64,000 nt of DNA, taken from the NCBI GenBank assembly GCA_017940255.1, contig JAGAZB010000004.1:1-64000 (forward strand), given 5' to 3'. The position numbers and the translations under genes were made by a program. Of the stretch, positions 16,190 to 22,804 are shown one piece after another; the first letter of the stretch is position 1; every line of letters begins with the position of its first letter. The DNA is from Treponema sp. Its GTDB lineage: Bacteria > Spirochaetota > Spirochaetia > Treponematales > Treponemataceae. Below the pieces are notes generated by a model. It saw only the letters and a program-made list of their open reading frames with translations. It did no database searches and was not told the origin of the DNA.

Positions 16190-16540
16190 CCAGATTTGCA
16201 GTTTCCAACTGATATAGAAATAACTATTGAACTTTTTAAGTTTTTAATTGTTCCTTAATTGTTAAAATGCCTTCGACATTCAAAAAGATAAAACCAAGAA
16301 TACGGAAAATCCGGTTTATAAATAATTATAGTTTTATATTTTTAAAGGCCCAAATCTTCGCAGGCCATCTCTTATCTTACGGCCTAGTTATTTTGTTAAG
16401 TGGAGGTCTTACCCCCTGGCGCGGATACCAGCCGGAACTTAGTTTGAAAAAACTTATAACCAAAAGATTAAAAGTATTTTCCAAACCAAGCGTATTTTTC
16501 CCCACTAGAAAAATACCTTTCCTGCATATCTGTACTATAT

Positions 16541-16621
16541 GTGTAGGGCAAAAACGCGAGCAGTGGCGCAGCGTTTTTGGCCGGTGTTCAACCGATAGTT
16601 TTAGCACATTCGTGCTAAAAC
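16541..16621 (+). repeat. Two-hairpin mobile element, copy 2
   Basis: GTGTAGGG, hairpin 1 CAAAAACGC/GCGTTTTTG with the loop gagcagtggcgca also present in copy 1, linker CGGTGTTC, hairpin 2 GTTTTAGCAC/GTGCTAAAAC. Flanked by TAT at 16538-16540 and 16622-16624. It lies next to the stop codon of the 16626-17204 gene and could act as its terminator. Confidence 0.8.
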
Positions 16622-16625
16622 TATC

Positions 16626-17204
16626 CTACAATAGTCCTTCCGGCAATTCATAGTCAATTTTATGAGTTGCATTGAAAGCTGTAAGCTCATCACGAACTGT
16701 TTCAAGTTCACGGTTAAGCTGTTTCTTCAAGCCGATTAAAGAAACTCCGAATATCTCGTTGGTGAGCATTGGATAATTGTAAGTAGTAACCTTCACACGC
16801 TTGTAGTTTCCCTTATCATCCATGTGCTCATAATCATACTCAAGGTTTTCACTTTCAGCTTCAACAGTTCTCTCCATATTGATCTGATATTCAACAACAG
16901 AGAGTTTTGATTTTATAGCAGCTTCCTTGAAAAGCAGATTATGACCTTCGCGGTTTGCTTTTTCAATCGCGGTATTTAATTCAAGAATTACATCAGTAAG
17001 AGTGAACATTCTCTTAACTACATCTTCATAACTAAATCCATCAAGCGCAGCAACTTTTTCAGCACGTTTTGCTGCAATTTCTTCAGCTTCAGGAACTTTA
17101 CCCTTAAATGAAATCTGATGAGAATAACCATGGATAAGTTCATTCAGGTTGCTAATCTCTTTTTTAAGTTCAGCTCTGACACGCATTGCTTTCTGTAATG
17201 TCAT
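16626..17204 (-). CDS. DIP1984-like coiled-coil protein
   Basis: 192 aa starting MTLQKAMRVRAELKKEISNL at ATG 17204, behind AGGAGGAAAG; the longer frame to 17387 crosses a mobile repeat and is rejected. Heptad-rich helices at both ends (AMRVRAELKKEISNLNELI; LIGLKKQLNRELETVRDELTAFNATHKIDYELP) with a central ELNTAIEKANREG helix resemble the DIP1984 (septicolysin-named) family, whose function is not established. The match is from memory of the family's pattern, so it is moderate. A mobile repeat sits directly at its ribosome site and another at its 3' end. Confidence 0.65.
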   Translation of the reverse strand: MTLQKAMRVRAELKKEISNLNELIHGYSHQISFKGKVPEAEEIAAKRAEKVAALDGFSYEDVVKRMFTLTDVILELNTAIEKANREGHNLLFKEAAIKSKLSVVEYQINMERTVEAESENLEYDYEHMDDKGNYKRVKVTTYNYPMLTNEIFGVSLIGLKKQLNRELETVRDELTAFNATHKIDYELPEGLL

Positions 17205-17218
17205 TATTCTTTCCTCCT

Positions 17219-17290
17219 GTGTAAGGCCGCTTGCGGCCGGTGTTCTATAGCAAGCCGTTAAGAAAATTGCGAAAGCAATTTTTAGGCTTA
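17219..17290 (+). repeat. Two-hairpin mobile element, copy 3
   Basis: GTGTAAG, hairpin 1 GGCCGC-TT-GCGGCC, linker GGTGTTCTATAG, hairpin 2 AAGCC...AAAATTGC-gaaa-GCAATTTT...GGCTT. Flanked by CCT at 17216-17218 and 17291-17293. On the minus strand the left flank supplies AGG of the AGGAGG ribosome site of the 16626 gene. Confidence 0.85.
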
Positions 17291-17455
17291 CCTTTTCTTT
17301 TATGGTTATAAAATACTGGAGGATGTGAGAAAATTCATTAAACTTGTAATTTAAAGTGATAAACTTCATTACCTGAGAAAGACGCAATGAAGTAGAGTGA
17401 AGTTTACTTTGAAGTGACTTTGAAGTTGGAAAGTTAAAAATACGATTCGATAGAT

Positions 17456-17962
17456 TTATAAAAACTCCGGATAATCCTCTTTGGCCATCCCGAACTCTCT
17501 TTCTCCAAACAGAACCAGCGTAATTTCATCAAAATCATTCTGATGCAGTTTCATTGTCTCAATTGCAACCTTTATTGCCTCTCGCTGGGGATATCCGTAG
17601 ACACCGGCAGAAATCAGAGGAAAAGCAATCGTTTTCAGGCCTTTTTCTTTTGCAAGATTCAAAGAGTTTTCATAGCAGGAAGTCAGAAGCGCCTCCGCCT
17701 CGACTGGAATATGTTCAAAATAAACAGGACCGACAGTGTGAATCACAAATCGAGATGACAGATTATACCCCTTCGTAATCTTAGCTTCACCTGTTCTGCA
17801 GCTGTGGAGTGTACGGCATTCAGCAAGAAGTTCAGGACCTGCAGCGTGATGAATCGCACCATCAACACCGCCGCCACCGAGAAGCGAAGAATTAGCCGCA
17901 TTTACAATTGCATCACAGCTAAGCTTTGTTATGTCACCTTTGATAATTTTGATTTTTCCCAT
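17456..17962 (-). CDS. Macro-domain ADP-ribose hydrolase (MacroD/YmdB-like)
   Basis: 168 aa, a single macro domain. GD at 9-10, IVNAANSSL (Asn21, Asn24), GGGGVDGAIH (29-38) and the loop SAGVYGYP (118-125) are the MacroD-type binding and catalytic elements that remove ADP-ribose from acetyl-ADP-ribose or modified macromolecules, and can process ADP-ribose-1''-phosphate. Its ATG comes only 2 nt after the 3' end of a tRNA-like sequence and no Shine-Dalgarno is visible, suggesting the gene was brought to this place by recombination at that sequence. A 3' fragment of a close relative lies behind the ArfB-like gene (10961-11030). Confidence 0.92.
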   Translation of the reverse strand: MGKIKIIKGDITKLSCDAIVNAANSSLLGGGGVDGAIHHAAGPELLAECRTLHSCRTGEAKITKGYNLSSRFVIHTVGPVYFEHIPVEAEALLTSCYENSLNLAKEKGLKTIAFPLISAGVYGYPQREAIKVAIETMKLHQNDFDEITLVLFGEREFGMAKEDYPEFL

Positions 17963-17964
17963 AT

Positions 17965-18089
17965 TGGAGCTGATGGGACTTGAATCCTTATATAATTGTA
18001 AATTAATAAAAAAACAGTCCAGTGGACTATTTTTTTATTAATTATCCATCAACAAATTGTAGCACTCTAGCCAGGTGAGCTACAGCCCC
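17965..18089 (-). pseudogene. Decayed tRNA (Ala/Ile-type ends) split by a hairpin
   Basis: On the minus strand GGGGCTG (18083-18089) pairs over 7 bp with CAGCTCC (17966-17972); then TA, a D arm GCTC..GAGT with one wobble, and a T loop TTCAAGT. The T stem has mismatches at 50:64 and 53:61, and no proper anticodon stem can be formed. Between the D and T arms lies a 43-nt hairpin. TATAAT occurs about 15 nt before the 5' end. The acceptor sequence is that of tRNA-Ala(UGC)/tRNA-Ile(GAU) genes. I judge it non-functional. Confidence 0.55.
18001..18043. repeat. AT-rich hairpin inside the tRNA-like sequence
   Basis: Arms of 20 nt, AATTAATAAAAAAACAGTCC and its near-exact complement, around the loop AGT with one mismatch. 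It has terminator character in both directions. Confidence 0.8.
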
Positions 18090-18115
18090 GATGATTTTAT
18101 TATATCACATTTTTC

Positions 18116-18442
18116 TTATTGTATTAGCTTTAAGACTTCAGGAATATCATTTTTTAGGGTTTCAAAGACAATTGTTAAATCAACATTTCCGTAGTCATGT
18201 ACAATTCTATTTCTTAATCCGTAAATATCAGTCCACGGAATTTGATTATGATTAGTTTTATATTCATCTGATAAATTTTTTGAATCTTCAGAAATCTGTA
18301 CTAAGCTAAATGACATTGCCTTTTGCAAAATCTCGTCTTTATTAAAATCATCCTTGTCTATTTTAGACATATGATTACAAATAAAGTTTAAGTGTTCTTT
18401 TATTTTTGAAATATAGTATTCATCATTTTTTATGTTATCCAT
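18116..18442 (-). CDS. hepT: HepT-like HEPN ribonuclease toxin (DUF86)
   Basis: 108 aa, all helical. The HEPN catalytic motif R-x4-H-x-Y is intact as RNRIVHDY (Arg77, His82, Tyr84). In HEPN/MNT type VII systems this toxin cleaves or is AMPylated at the Tyr of this motif by the partner nucleotidyltransferase. Its start overlaps the upstream MNT gene by 8 nt, the usual coupled arrangement. Confidence 0.92.
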   Translation of the reverse strand: MDNIKNDEYYISKIKEHLNFICNHMSKIDKDDFNKDEILQKAMSFSLVQISEDSKNLSDEYKTNHNQIPWTDIYGLRNRIVHDYGNVDLTIVFETLKNDIPEVLKLIQ

Positions 18443-18911
18443 AAATTTTTATCCCATCTCTTAAAATTTCATTTAATAGATCCATATTTTCTTTTAACTG
18501 ATTGATATCTAAAACATCTACTTTTTTCTGCAACGTATTTTTTATTTTTTCAACAAACCCATAAAATTTTAGGCCTTTTACATCTGCAGAAACTAATAAA
18601 TCCACATCACTTGTTTCTTTTGCTTTATTTTTTGCATATGATCCAAACAAATAAGCATAAGAAATATTATATTCTTGAAATATGGGGAAACATTTATCTT
18701 TTATCATATTTAAACTCAAAAGACCATGAGCTTCATCAATCGGATTGTATTTTCCAATAGTATCAATAAAGTAATTATATTTTATCGTATCAACCTTTGA
18801 AGGATTATTCTCATAATCTTTATAACTTCGAAGAGAAACTGCAAGAATATTTGCTGCCTGTTCTTGTGTGAGATTCTTTGATTTCCGAATTGTTTTTAAC
18901 GACATATTCAT
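18435..18911 (-). CDS. mntA: MntA-like nucleotidyltransferase antitoxin fused to N-terminal HTH
   Basis: 158 aa. Residues 1-55 are an XRE-type HTH (IRKSKNLTQEQAANILAVSLRSYKDYE). The minimal nucleotidyltransferase follows, with GS at 90-91 and, ten residues on, DVD (Asp102, Asp104), the metal-binding GSx10DxD signature; LFGSYAKNKAKETSDVDLLV is typical. The family neutralises HepT by adding AMP. The HTH fusion lets the antitoxin bind its own promoter; a large perfect inverted repeat lies 44 bp upstream. The third codon is another ATG (18905) and could be the start, since no clear Shine-Dalgarno decides between them. Confidence 0.92.
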   Translation of the reverse strand: MNMSLKTIRKSKNLTQEQAANILAVSLRSYKDYENNPSKVDTIKYNYFIDTIGKYNPIDEAHGLLSLNMIKDKCFPIFQEYNISYAYLFGSYAKNKAKETSDVDLLVSADVKGLKFYGFVEKIKNTLQKKVDVLDINQLKENMDLLNEILRDGIKIYG

Positions 18912-18954
18912 AAATCAATTATAATCCATATTTGCATTTTTTATCAATTAAAAA

Positions 18955-19004
18955 AGTGCAAATAATGCACTAAACTTACAGCCAAATAGTGCATTATTTG
19001 CACT
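18955..19004. promoter_or_regulatory. Inverted-repeat operator of the HepT/MntA pair
   Basis: AGTGCAAATAATGCACTA (18955-18972) is followed after 14 nt by its exact complement TAGTGCATTATTTGCACT (18987-19004). Each half is itself a partial palindrome (AGTGCA..TGCACT). The site lies just upstream of the HTH-MNT gene and is the natural target for the HTH part. A further half-site GGTGCAAA follows at about 19020. Confidence 0.75.
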
Positions 19005-19077
19005 CTATAAAATTACAAAGGTGCAAAACAAATCCTTAAAGAATCCCTTTCAAAAAGAGTTACGAGCAGACTGAATT

Positions 19078-19500
19078 ATCTAATCCTTATACAACTGAAA
19101 CTTCTTACTGATGCTATGAGCAACTTCATCCTGCAGAGGCTTAAACCTGTGTAGGAAGCAAAAGGCGAAAACTTGGAGCGTTTTGCTTCCGGTGTTCTAT
19201 CGAAAACATCTGAAAGAAGTTTTCCGACCTTTCCAACTGTACAGCGGCCTTCGCCATTTTCATCCACCCATTCAGGAGTTAGTTCTGTAAGACAGGCATC
19301 GTTTATCATTCCAAAATCCTGATTTTCAACCAGCCCAAGATTCAGAGCCATATCGCGAGCCTGTATAATTTATTTAGATTTTTTGCTTCACAGATTGTTT
19401 TGGTAATTCGTACGTTCAAATAGTCGTCATATATCTCGCGATCCAGGTCAAAAGATGCGTGAACACGCCCGTTTTCTTCTTTAAGATTTCTTTTGATAAG
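19078..19500 (-). pseudogene. Gene remnant interrupted by a mobile element and frameshift
   Basis: Minus-strand coding-like text in shifting frames: RIWLIKRNLKEENG..DLDREIYDDYLNVRITKTICEA (19360-19500), then ALNLGLVENQDFGMINDACLTEL (from 19346), and after the mobile element KPLQDEVAHSISKKFQLYKD before a stop near 19078. Read across the breaks these form one plausible protein, but I do not recognise the family. It follows the HTH gene and a second scrap, so the unit may once have been an HTH-controlled accessory module. Confidence 0.5.
19149..19227 (+). repeat. Two-hairpin mobile element, copy 4
   Basis: GTGTAG, hairpin 1 GGAAGCAAAA/TTTTGCTTCC, linker GGTGTTCTATCG, hairpin 2 GAAAAC.TCT/AGA.GTTTTC. 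Flanked by CCT at 19146-19148 and 19228-19230. It interrupts the remnant gene 19078-19500. Confidence 0.85.
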
Positions 19501-19506
19501 CCATAT

Positions 19507-19551
19507 ACGGTCGGTCAAGGCACGCTTCGCTCAAGGCCTTGACTCTCCCGT
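19507..19551. repeat. Palindromic repeat family III, second copy
   Basis: ACGG, GTCAAGGC, loop with ACGCTTCGCT, GCCTTGAC, CCGT. It shares the stem with the copy inside the phosphoesterase gene at 13052. Confidence 0.7.
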
Positions 19552-19570
19552 TTTTAGGGTTTGTAATAAA

Positions 19571-19807
19571 CCCTAAATCCAATATCTCTCTGCACAATGA
19601 GCAACCTGTGTAGGTTCCAAAAGGCGAAGACTTGGAGCGTTTTGGAACCGGTGTTCTATAGAAAACTTCTGAAAGAAGTTTTCCACCCTCCGCCAAGCTT
19701 TCCTGCAGATAAATGTAAATCTTTTCTGATAATAAATAATCTTCGCATTCCCATAAAACTGTTTTCCTTTTCAACTGGTAACAAATTGTGACCGGTTCAT
19801 ATTCCAA
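19571..19807 (-). pseudogene. Small gene scrap after HTH gene, interrupted by mobile element
   Basis: A TTG-started frame at 19807 overlaps the HTH stop and encodes MEYEPVTICYQLKRKTVLWE...IYIYLQESLAEG before running into a mobile element; after it the text resumes as VAHCAERYWI and stops. The layout (HTH gene overlapping a small downstream gene) matches the pair at 14479-14995. I cannot name the family. Confidence 0.45.
19608..19686 (+). repeat. Two-hairpin mobile element, copy 5
   Basis: GTGTAGG, hairpin 1 GGTTCCAAAA/TTTTGGAACC, linker GGTGTTCTATAG, hairpin 2 AAAACTTCT/AGAAGTTTT. Flanked by CCT at 19605-19607 and 19687-19689. Hairpin loops are nearly the same as in copy 4 while the stems differ with compensating changes. 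Confidence 0.85.
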
Positions 19808-20222
19808 GCTCTTCCCGAATCTCTTTCATCGCCTGTTCAAAATCCTGGACCCGACCTTCTTCAATATCTGCCAGACCTTCAAGCAATTGATTTACAAGAG
19901 TTCTATAAGTTTTATATTCAGGAGTATTTTCGCGCACCTGCAAATCAGAAAAGTCAATCTGCTTCAGGACATACAAATCCTCAACATGGCATTTATAAAG
20001 TTTAGACAAAATATCAAAGTTTTCGATACAAGGAATATTCTTACACTTTTCATTTTCCCAGGCATAGATTGCTACTGGCGTCTCGAATCCAAATATTTCC
20101 TGCAACTGCTTTACGCTATATCCATTTTTATTGCGCAGCTCTTTTAAGAGTCTCGAGGTTGCCGGTATATCAACAACTGTACGCTTTACTGTTTGAATTG
20201 AATATGAATATTCCATACGCAT
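19797..20222 (-). CDS. XRE-like helix-turn-helix regulator
   Basis: 141 aa. The HTH (residues 20-80: LLKELRNKNGYSVKQLQEIFGF, YAWENEKCKNIPCIENFDILSKLY) is paralogous to the 14479-14808 protein. The C-terminal 60 residues are acidic and helical (TYRTLVNQLLEGLADIEEGRVQDFEQAMKEI), a likely dimerisation or partner-binding tail. The gene overlaps the damaged small frame at 19807, as in a former two-gene unit. The operator-like repeat at 20253 lies 31 bp upstream. Confidence 0.85.
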   Translation of the reverse strand: MRMEYSYSIQTVKRTVVDIPATSRLLKELRNKNGYSVKQLQEIFGFETPVAIYAWENEKCKNIPCIENFDILSKLYKCHVEDLYVLKQIDFSDLQVRENTPEYKTYRTLVNQLLEGLADIEEGRVQDFEQAMKEIREELGI

Positions 20223-20252
20223 ATTATAAAAGGAATCAGCAGAAATAAATAG

Positions 20253-20267
20253 TAAACTGTTAGTTTA
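20253..20267. promoter_or_regulatory. Operator-like inverted repeat, second copy
   Basis: TAAACT-GTT-AGTTTA, identical in core to the site at 15235-15251 and 31 bp upstream of the HTH gene start. Confidence 0.65.
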
Positions 20268-20364
20268 AAATTAGAAGCCTACTGTCGGGTTTTAGCCCGA
20301 TAGTCTCAGCATTTTACGCAAAAAATGTAGTTTACTGAAGTTTACTGAACTTTGTTAGCCATAT

Positions 20365-20410
20365 ACGGTCGGTCAAGGCACGCTTCGCTCTTTTATCTTG
20401 ACATCGCCGT
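20365..20410. repeat. Palindromic repeat family III, third copy (degenerate)
   Basis: ACGGTCGGTCAAGGCACGCT matches the second copy, with the same upstream flank AGCCATAT; the right arm has decayed to CTTGACATCGCCGT. An eight-G tract follows at 20416-20423. Confidence 0.65.
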
Positions 20411-20523
20411 TTTCAGGGGGGGGCTAATATCTGAATAAGACCAATAATACTGGTATTCTGCCCTTGGTACATATAATATAACACAGCATTCAGCATGAAA
20501 TTTATGATCTGTGGATAATCAAT

Positions 20524-20612
20524 TTACCTGATTTTCCCTCGGTTCTTTTTAATCTTGCTGCGGATTTTCTTCAGTTTTAATTTTCGCTCCTTGCTGGTCT
20601 TAGTTGTATTAA
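20524..20612 (-). pseudogene. ArfB-like gene, 3'-end remnant
   Basis: The minus strand reads TKTSKERKLKLKKIRSKIKKNRGKIR and stops, nearly the same as the C-terminal tail of the ArfB-like protein at 11181 (KERKLKLKKIRSEIKKNRGKII). The rest of the gene is missing and the sequence breaks into low-complexity DNA. Confidence 0.8.
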
Positions 20613-20629
20613 AGTTTGTGGCCCACCAA

Positions 20630-20697
20630 AAAAACACACAACCCACACACATACCCCCCCCCTCACACGCATCCACACACCCCCCCTACCACTTAAT
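20630..20697. repeat. C/CA-rich low-complexity tract
   Basis: Runs of CACACA with poly-C tracts of nine (20654-20662) and seven (20680-20686) in otherwise AT-rich DNA. No gene. Together with the neighbouring scraps this fills the gap 20223-20776. It could be real simple sequence or an assembly fault. Confidence 0.6.
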
Positions 20698-20776
20698 AAA
20701 AAAAGCCGGCCTCTGTAAATTCCAATATCAATCAGAATCTGCAGGAACCGTCTTTCCTTAAATCTTTTAAGCTTTC

Positions 20777-20881
20777 CTATCTTTCAACAGCATCAGCAGT
20801 ATGTTCATGCTTCTGATGTTTTTCCATTCGCTTTTCTTTCAAAGACTTCTTTGGTTTGTTCTGCTTGTTTTTATCACTCAT
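20777..20881 (-). CDS. Small Lys-rich protein downstream of hsp20
   Basis: 34 aa, starting MSDKNKQNKPKKSLKEKRME at ATG 20881 behind CAGGAGTAAGACA. It is highly basic and begins 15 bp after the hsp20 stop, so it is likely co-transcribed. Strong ribosome site and clean frame support translation; the function is unknown. Confidence 0.6.
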   Translation of the reverse strand: MSDKNKQNKPKKSLKEKRMEKHQKHEHTADAVER

Positions 20882-20896
20882 TGTCTTACTCCTGAC

Positions 20897-21340
20897 TTAC
20901 GCCGCAGTAATCGCAATCTTGCGAGGAGCTGCAATTGCCTTGCGTGGCAGGTTGATATGCAATACACCGTTTTCAACTTTTGCGGTGATATTATCAGCTT
21001 CTACATCGTCTGGAAGGGTGAAACTTCTAGAGAACTTAGAATAGCTGCGTTCTTTAATCAGATATTTTGGAGCTTCTTTTGCTTCGGCCTTTTCTTCCTT
21101 CTTCTCTTCTTTTTCAGATTTGTTTTCAGAAGAAATTGTCAAAACATTGTTGTTGAACTCAATATTGATATCTTTTTCGGTTTTTCCAGGAAGATCCATG
21201 TCCATACAATAGGCATCTTTTTCCTCTTTTATATCAACCCTTGGTGACACAAAAGCTTTCTTGTAATTGAAAGATGGCATTAAGAATCCGTCATCTCCAA
21301 ATCCATCAAATAAATCATTAAAAAGTGCTAATTCGTTCAT
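20897..21340 (-). CDS. Hsp20/alpha-crystallin small heat-shock protein
   Basis: 147 aa. The alpha-crystallin domain spans about residues 30-147: VDIKEEKDAYCMDMDLPGKTEKDINIEF at its start and VENGVLHINLPRK with the canonical GVLxxxLP at its end. A charged Lys/Glu loop (SEKEEKKEEKAEAKEAPK) interrupts the domain. ATP-independent holdase that keeps unfolding proteins soluble. Strong AAGGAGG ribosome site. A consensus sigma-54 promoter lies about 97-113 bp upstream, which is unusual for this class. Confidence 0.93.
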   Translation of the reverse strand: MNELALFNDLFDGFGDDGFLMPSFNYKKAFVSPRVDIKEEKDAYCMDMDLPGKTEKDINIEFNNNVLTISSENKSEKEEKKEEKAEAKEAPKYLIKERSYSKFSRSFTLPDDVEADNITAKVENGVLHINLPRKAIAAPRKIAITAA

Positions 21341-21436
21341 AACGAACCTCCTTAGAATTGTAATTTGAATATGTCGGAAGCTTTACGGTTTCCTTGTAAC
21401 TGGGAGCCAAACTAGTTCCTGTTACACTTAATATAT

Positions 21437-21453
21437 AGCAATTTTCGTGCCAA
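21437..21453 (-). promoter_or_regulatory. Sigma-54 (RpoN) promoter of hsp20
   Basis: The minus strand reads TTGGCACGAAAATTGCT, an exact fit to TGGCACG-N4-TTGCW with GG and GC at the -24 and -12 positions. The rest of 21460-21784 has an inverted repeat TTTATGCGTA/TACGTAAA near 21513-21537, a possible activator site, and a 25-bp repeat at 21568, but no gene. Confidence 0.8.
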
Positions 21454-21567
21454 GTGCGCATTTTTTTTCTGGAAAAGCAATATTTTTGCATGATTTTTTA
21501 TTTTTAGCACTTTATGCGTAGCAAAAATACGTAAATCAAACAATGAATTTACGACATTGGTTGATTA

Positions 21568-21592
21568 ATGATGAAGAACACAGGAACGTTAC
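21568..21592 (+). repeat. 25-bp repeat, copy 1
   Basis: Starts ATGATGAAGAACACAGGAAC and is repeated with one mismatch at 54506-54530. Both copies are intergenic and could start a short frame (MMKNTGTL), but neither has a ribosome site. Confidence 0.6.
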
Positions 21593-21784
21593 AAACAATT
21601 TTCCCGAAAAAAATGCCTTTTTTATCCAACAGAGTTTTTTTATCTCCGTATTTTGAGCCTTTTTGACCCATAAACATTTGCGTGAATGCAAATTTTGGGG
21701 TGAGAGGAGACTTTTCCACGCAATTTACTTATTCTCGGGTAACATTCATCCTTTTTTTGCAGTTGTTGCCATGCTCAAAGGGAT

Positions 21785-22687
21785 TTATGCACCCAGGAAG
21801 AAGAGAGAGAAGAAGATGTATACGCTTCCAATAAGCATAAGGATGTTTGCAATCATGTGCATGTAAGCCACTTTTTTGAGGTTGTAGAAAATAAGTCCTA
21901 CAAGGTAGAAAGCGCCTCCCAATGCAAGCATAGCAAAACATTTTGGAGAAAGGGCATCAAAAAGAACGCCGGCGAATACAACTCCAGAGAAACCTGCGAT
22001 GGCACACAAAATTACGTTCAGCTTTTCATGACGGCGGCCAGCAATTGCATAGAACAAAATTCCGGTAAGAACTAAGATCCAAACAAAGCCGAATAAAATC
22101 CATCCTCTGATACCCTGAATCTTGGTGATTGTGTAAACACTGTATCCAAAGCCGATTAGAAGGAAGGTCATTACATGTGCAAGACGATTAAAAACTGTTT
22201 TTGCATTAAAGTTTGTGAGTGCGTGCTGAAGTAAAGAAAAAATGTACATCAGAATCATTGAAGCACCAAAAAGTGTGTAGAAAACTGTAGTGGTGTTTAC
22301 AAAGCTTTCCAGCTGACGAACCGCAATTGTATCCAAAACAGCAGTTGCTGCAATAAAGAGCATTGCACCAATTCCCTGAATAATTGCACTGGCAATTTCT
22401 TCTGGCAGTGTAAGAGGGCGGATTTTTTTATTTGCTTCTATAATCTTTTTTTCTGAGTCAATGCGTTTTTCGGCACGGCGTTTTGCTTTTTCTGTTTTAG
22501 CATAATCAGCAGCGGCATATTTTGCCTTAAGACGTTCCGGGTCTTCTGCATACTGAATGTTTATTTCCTGTACAGTTTTTTCATAATCCTGTTTGAGCTG
22601 AGCAAGGCGGCGCTGTTTTTTTGCTTTAAGTGATTTTAATGTTGATTTACGAACTGCTTTTGCAGCTATATCATCCTGTCTAGACAT
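21785..22687 (-). CDS. TrhA/hemolysin III-type membrane protein with coiled-coil N terminus
   Basis: 300 aa. Residues 1-85 are a charged coiled coil (RRLAQLKQDYEKTVQEINIQYAEDPERLKAKY) not usual for the family. From about 100, seven membrane segments follow, with the HlyIII signature around SLLQHALTNFNAKTVFNRLAH and a final YMHMIANILMLIGS. These His/Ser residues form the metal site of the PAQR/TrhA fold, whose members affect membrane-lipid homeostasis; cytolysis is not established. Monocistronic. Confidence 0.85.
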   Translation of the reverse strand: MSRQDDIAAKAVRKSTLKSLKAKKQRRLAQLKQDYEKTVQEINIQYAEDPERLKAKYAAADYAKTEKAKRRAEKRIDSEKKIIEANKKIRPLTLPEEIASAIIQGIGAMLFIAATAVLDTIAVRQLESFVNTTTVFYTLFGASMILMYIFSLLQHALTNFNAKTVFNRLAHVMTFLLIGFGYSVYTITKIQGIRGWILFGFVWILVLTGILFYAIAGRRHEKLNVILCAIAGFSGVVFAGVLFDALSPKCFAMLALGGAFYLVGLIFYNLKKVAYMHMIANILMLIGSVYIFFSLFFLGA

Positions 22688-22804
22688 AGAAAACCTCTCT
22701 GGACTTTAGTTTTTATATGCTTTACATAATGACATTTTTTGTACTTTTTGTCGAGATGTATTTATGGCAGTATGATGAAGTATACAATCGTATTAAATAA
22801 GGAT

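Noticed and set aside
16267..16653. Plus-strand open frame of 128 codons
   Set aside because: No ribosome site, no family-like sequence, and its second half is the mobile element at 16541.
17205..17387. N-terminal extension of the coiled-coil gene 16626-17204
   Set aside because: It also reads through a mobile element, and AGGAGG points to the start at 17204.
18001..18043. Simple terminator of the 18116-18442 gene
   Set aside because: The hairpin lies inside a sequence with paired tRNA acceptor, D and T parts, so it is better explained as an insertion, although it may also terminate transcription.
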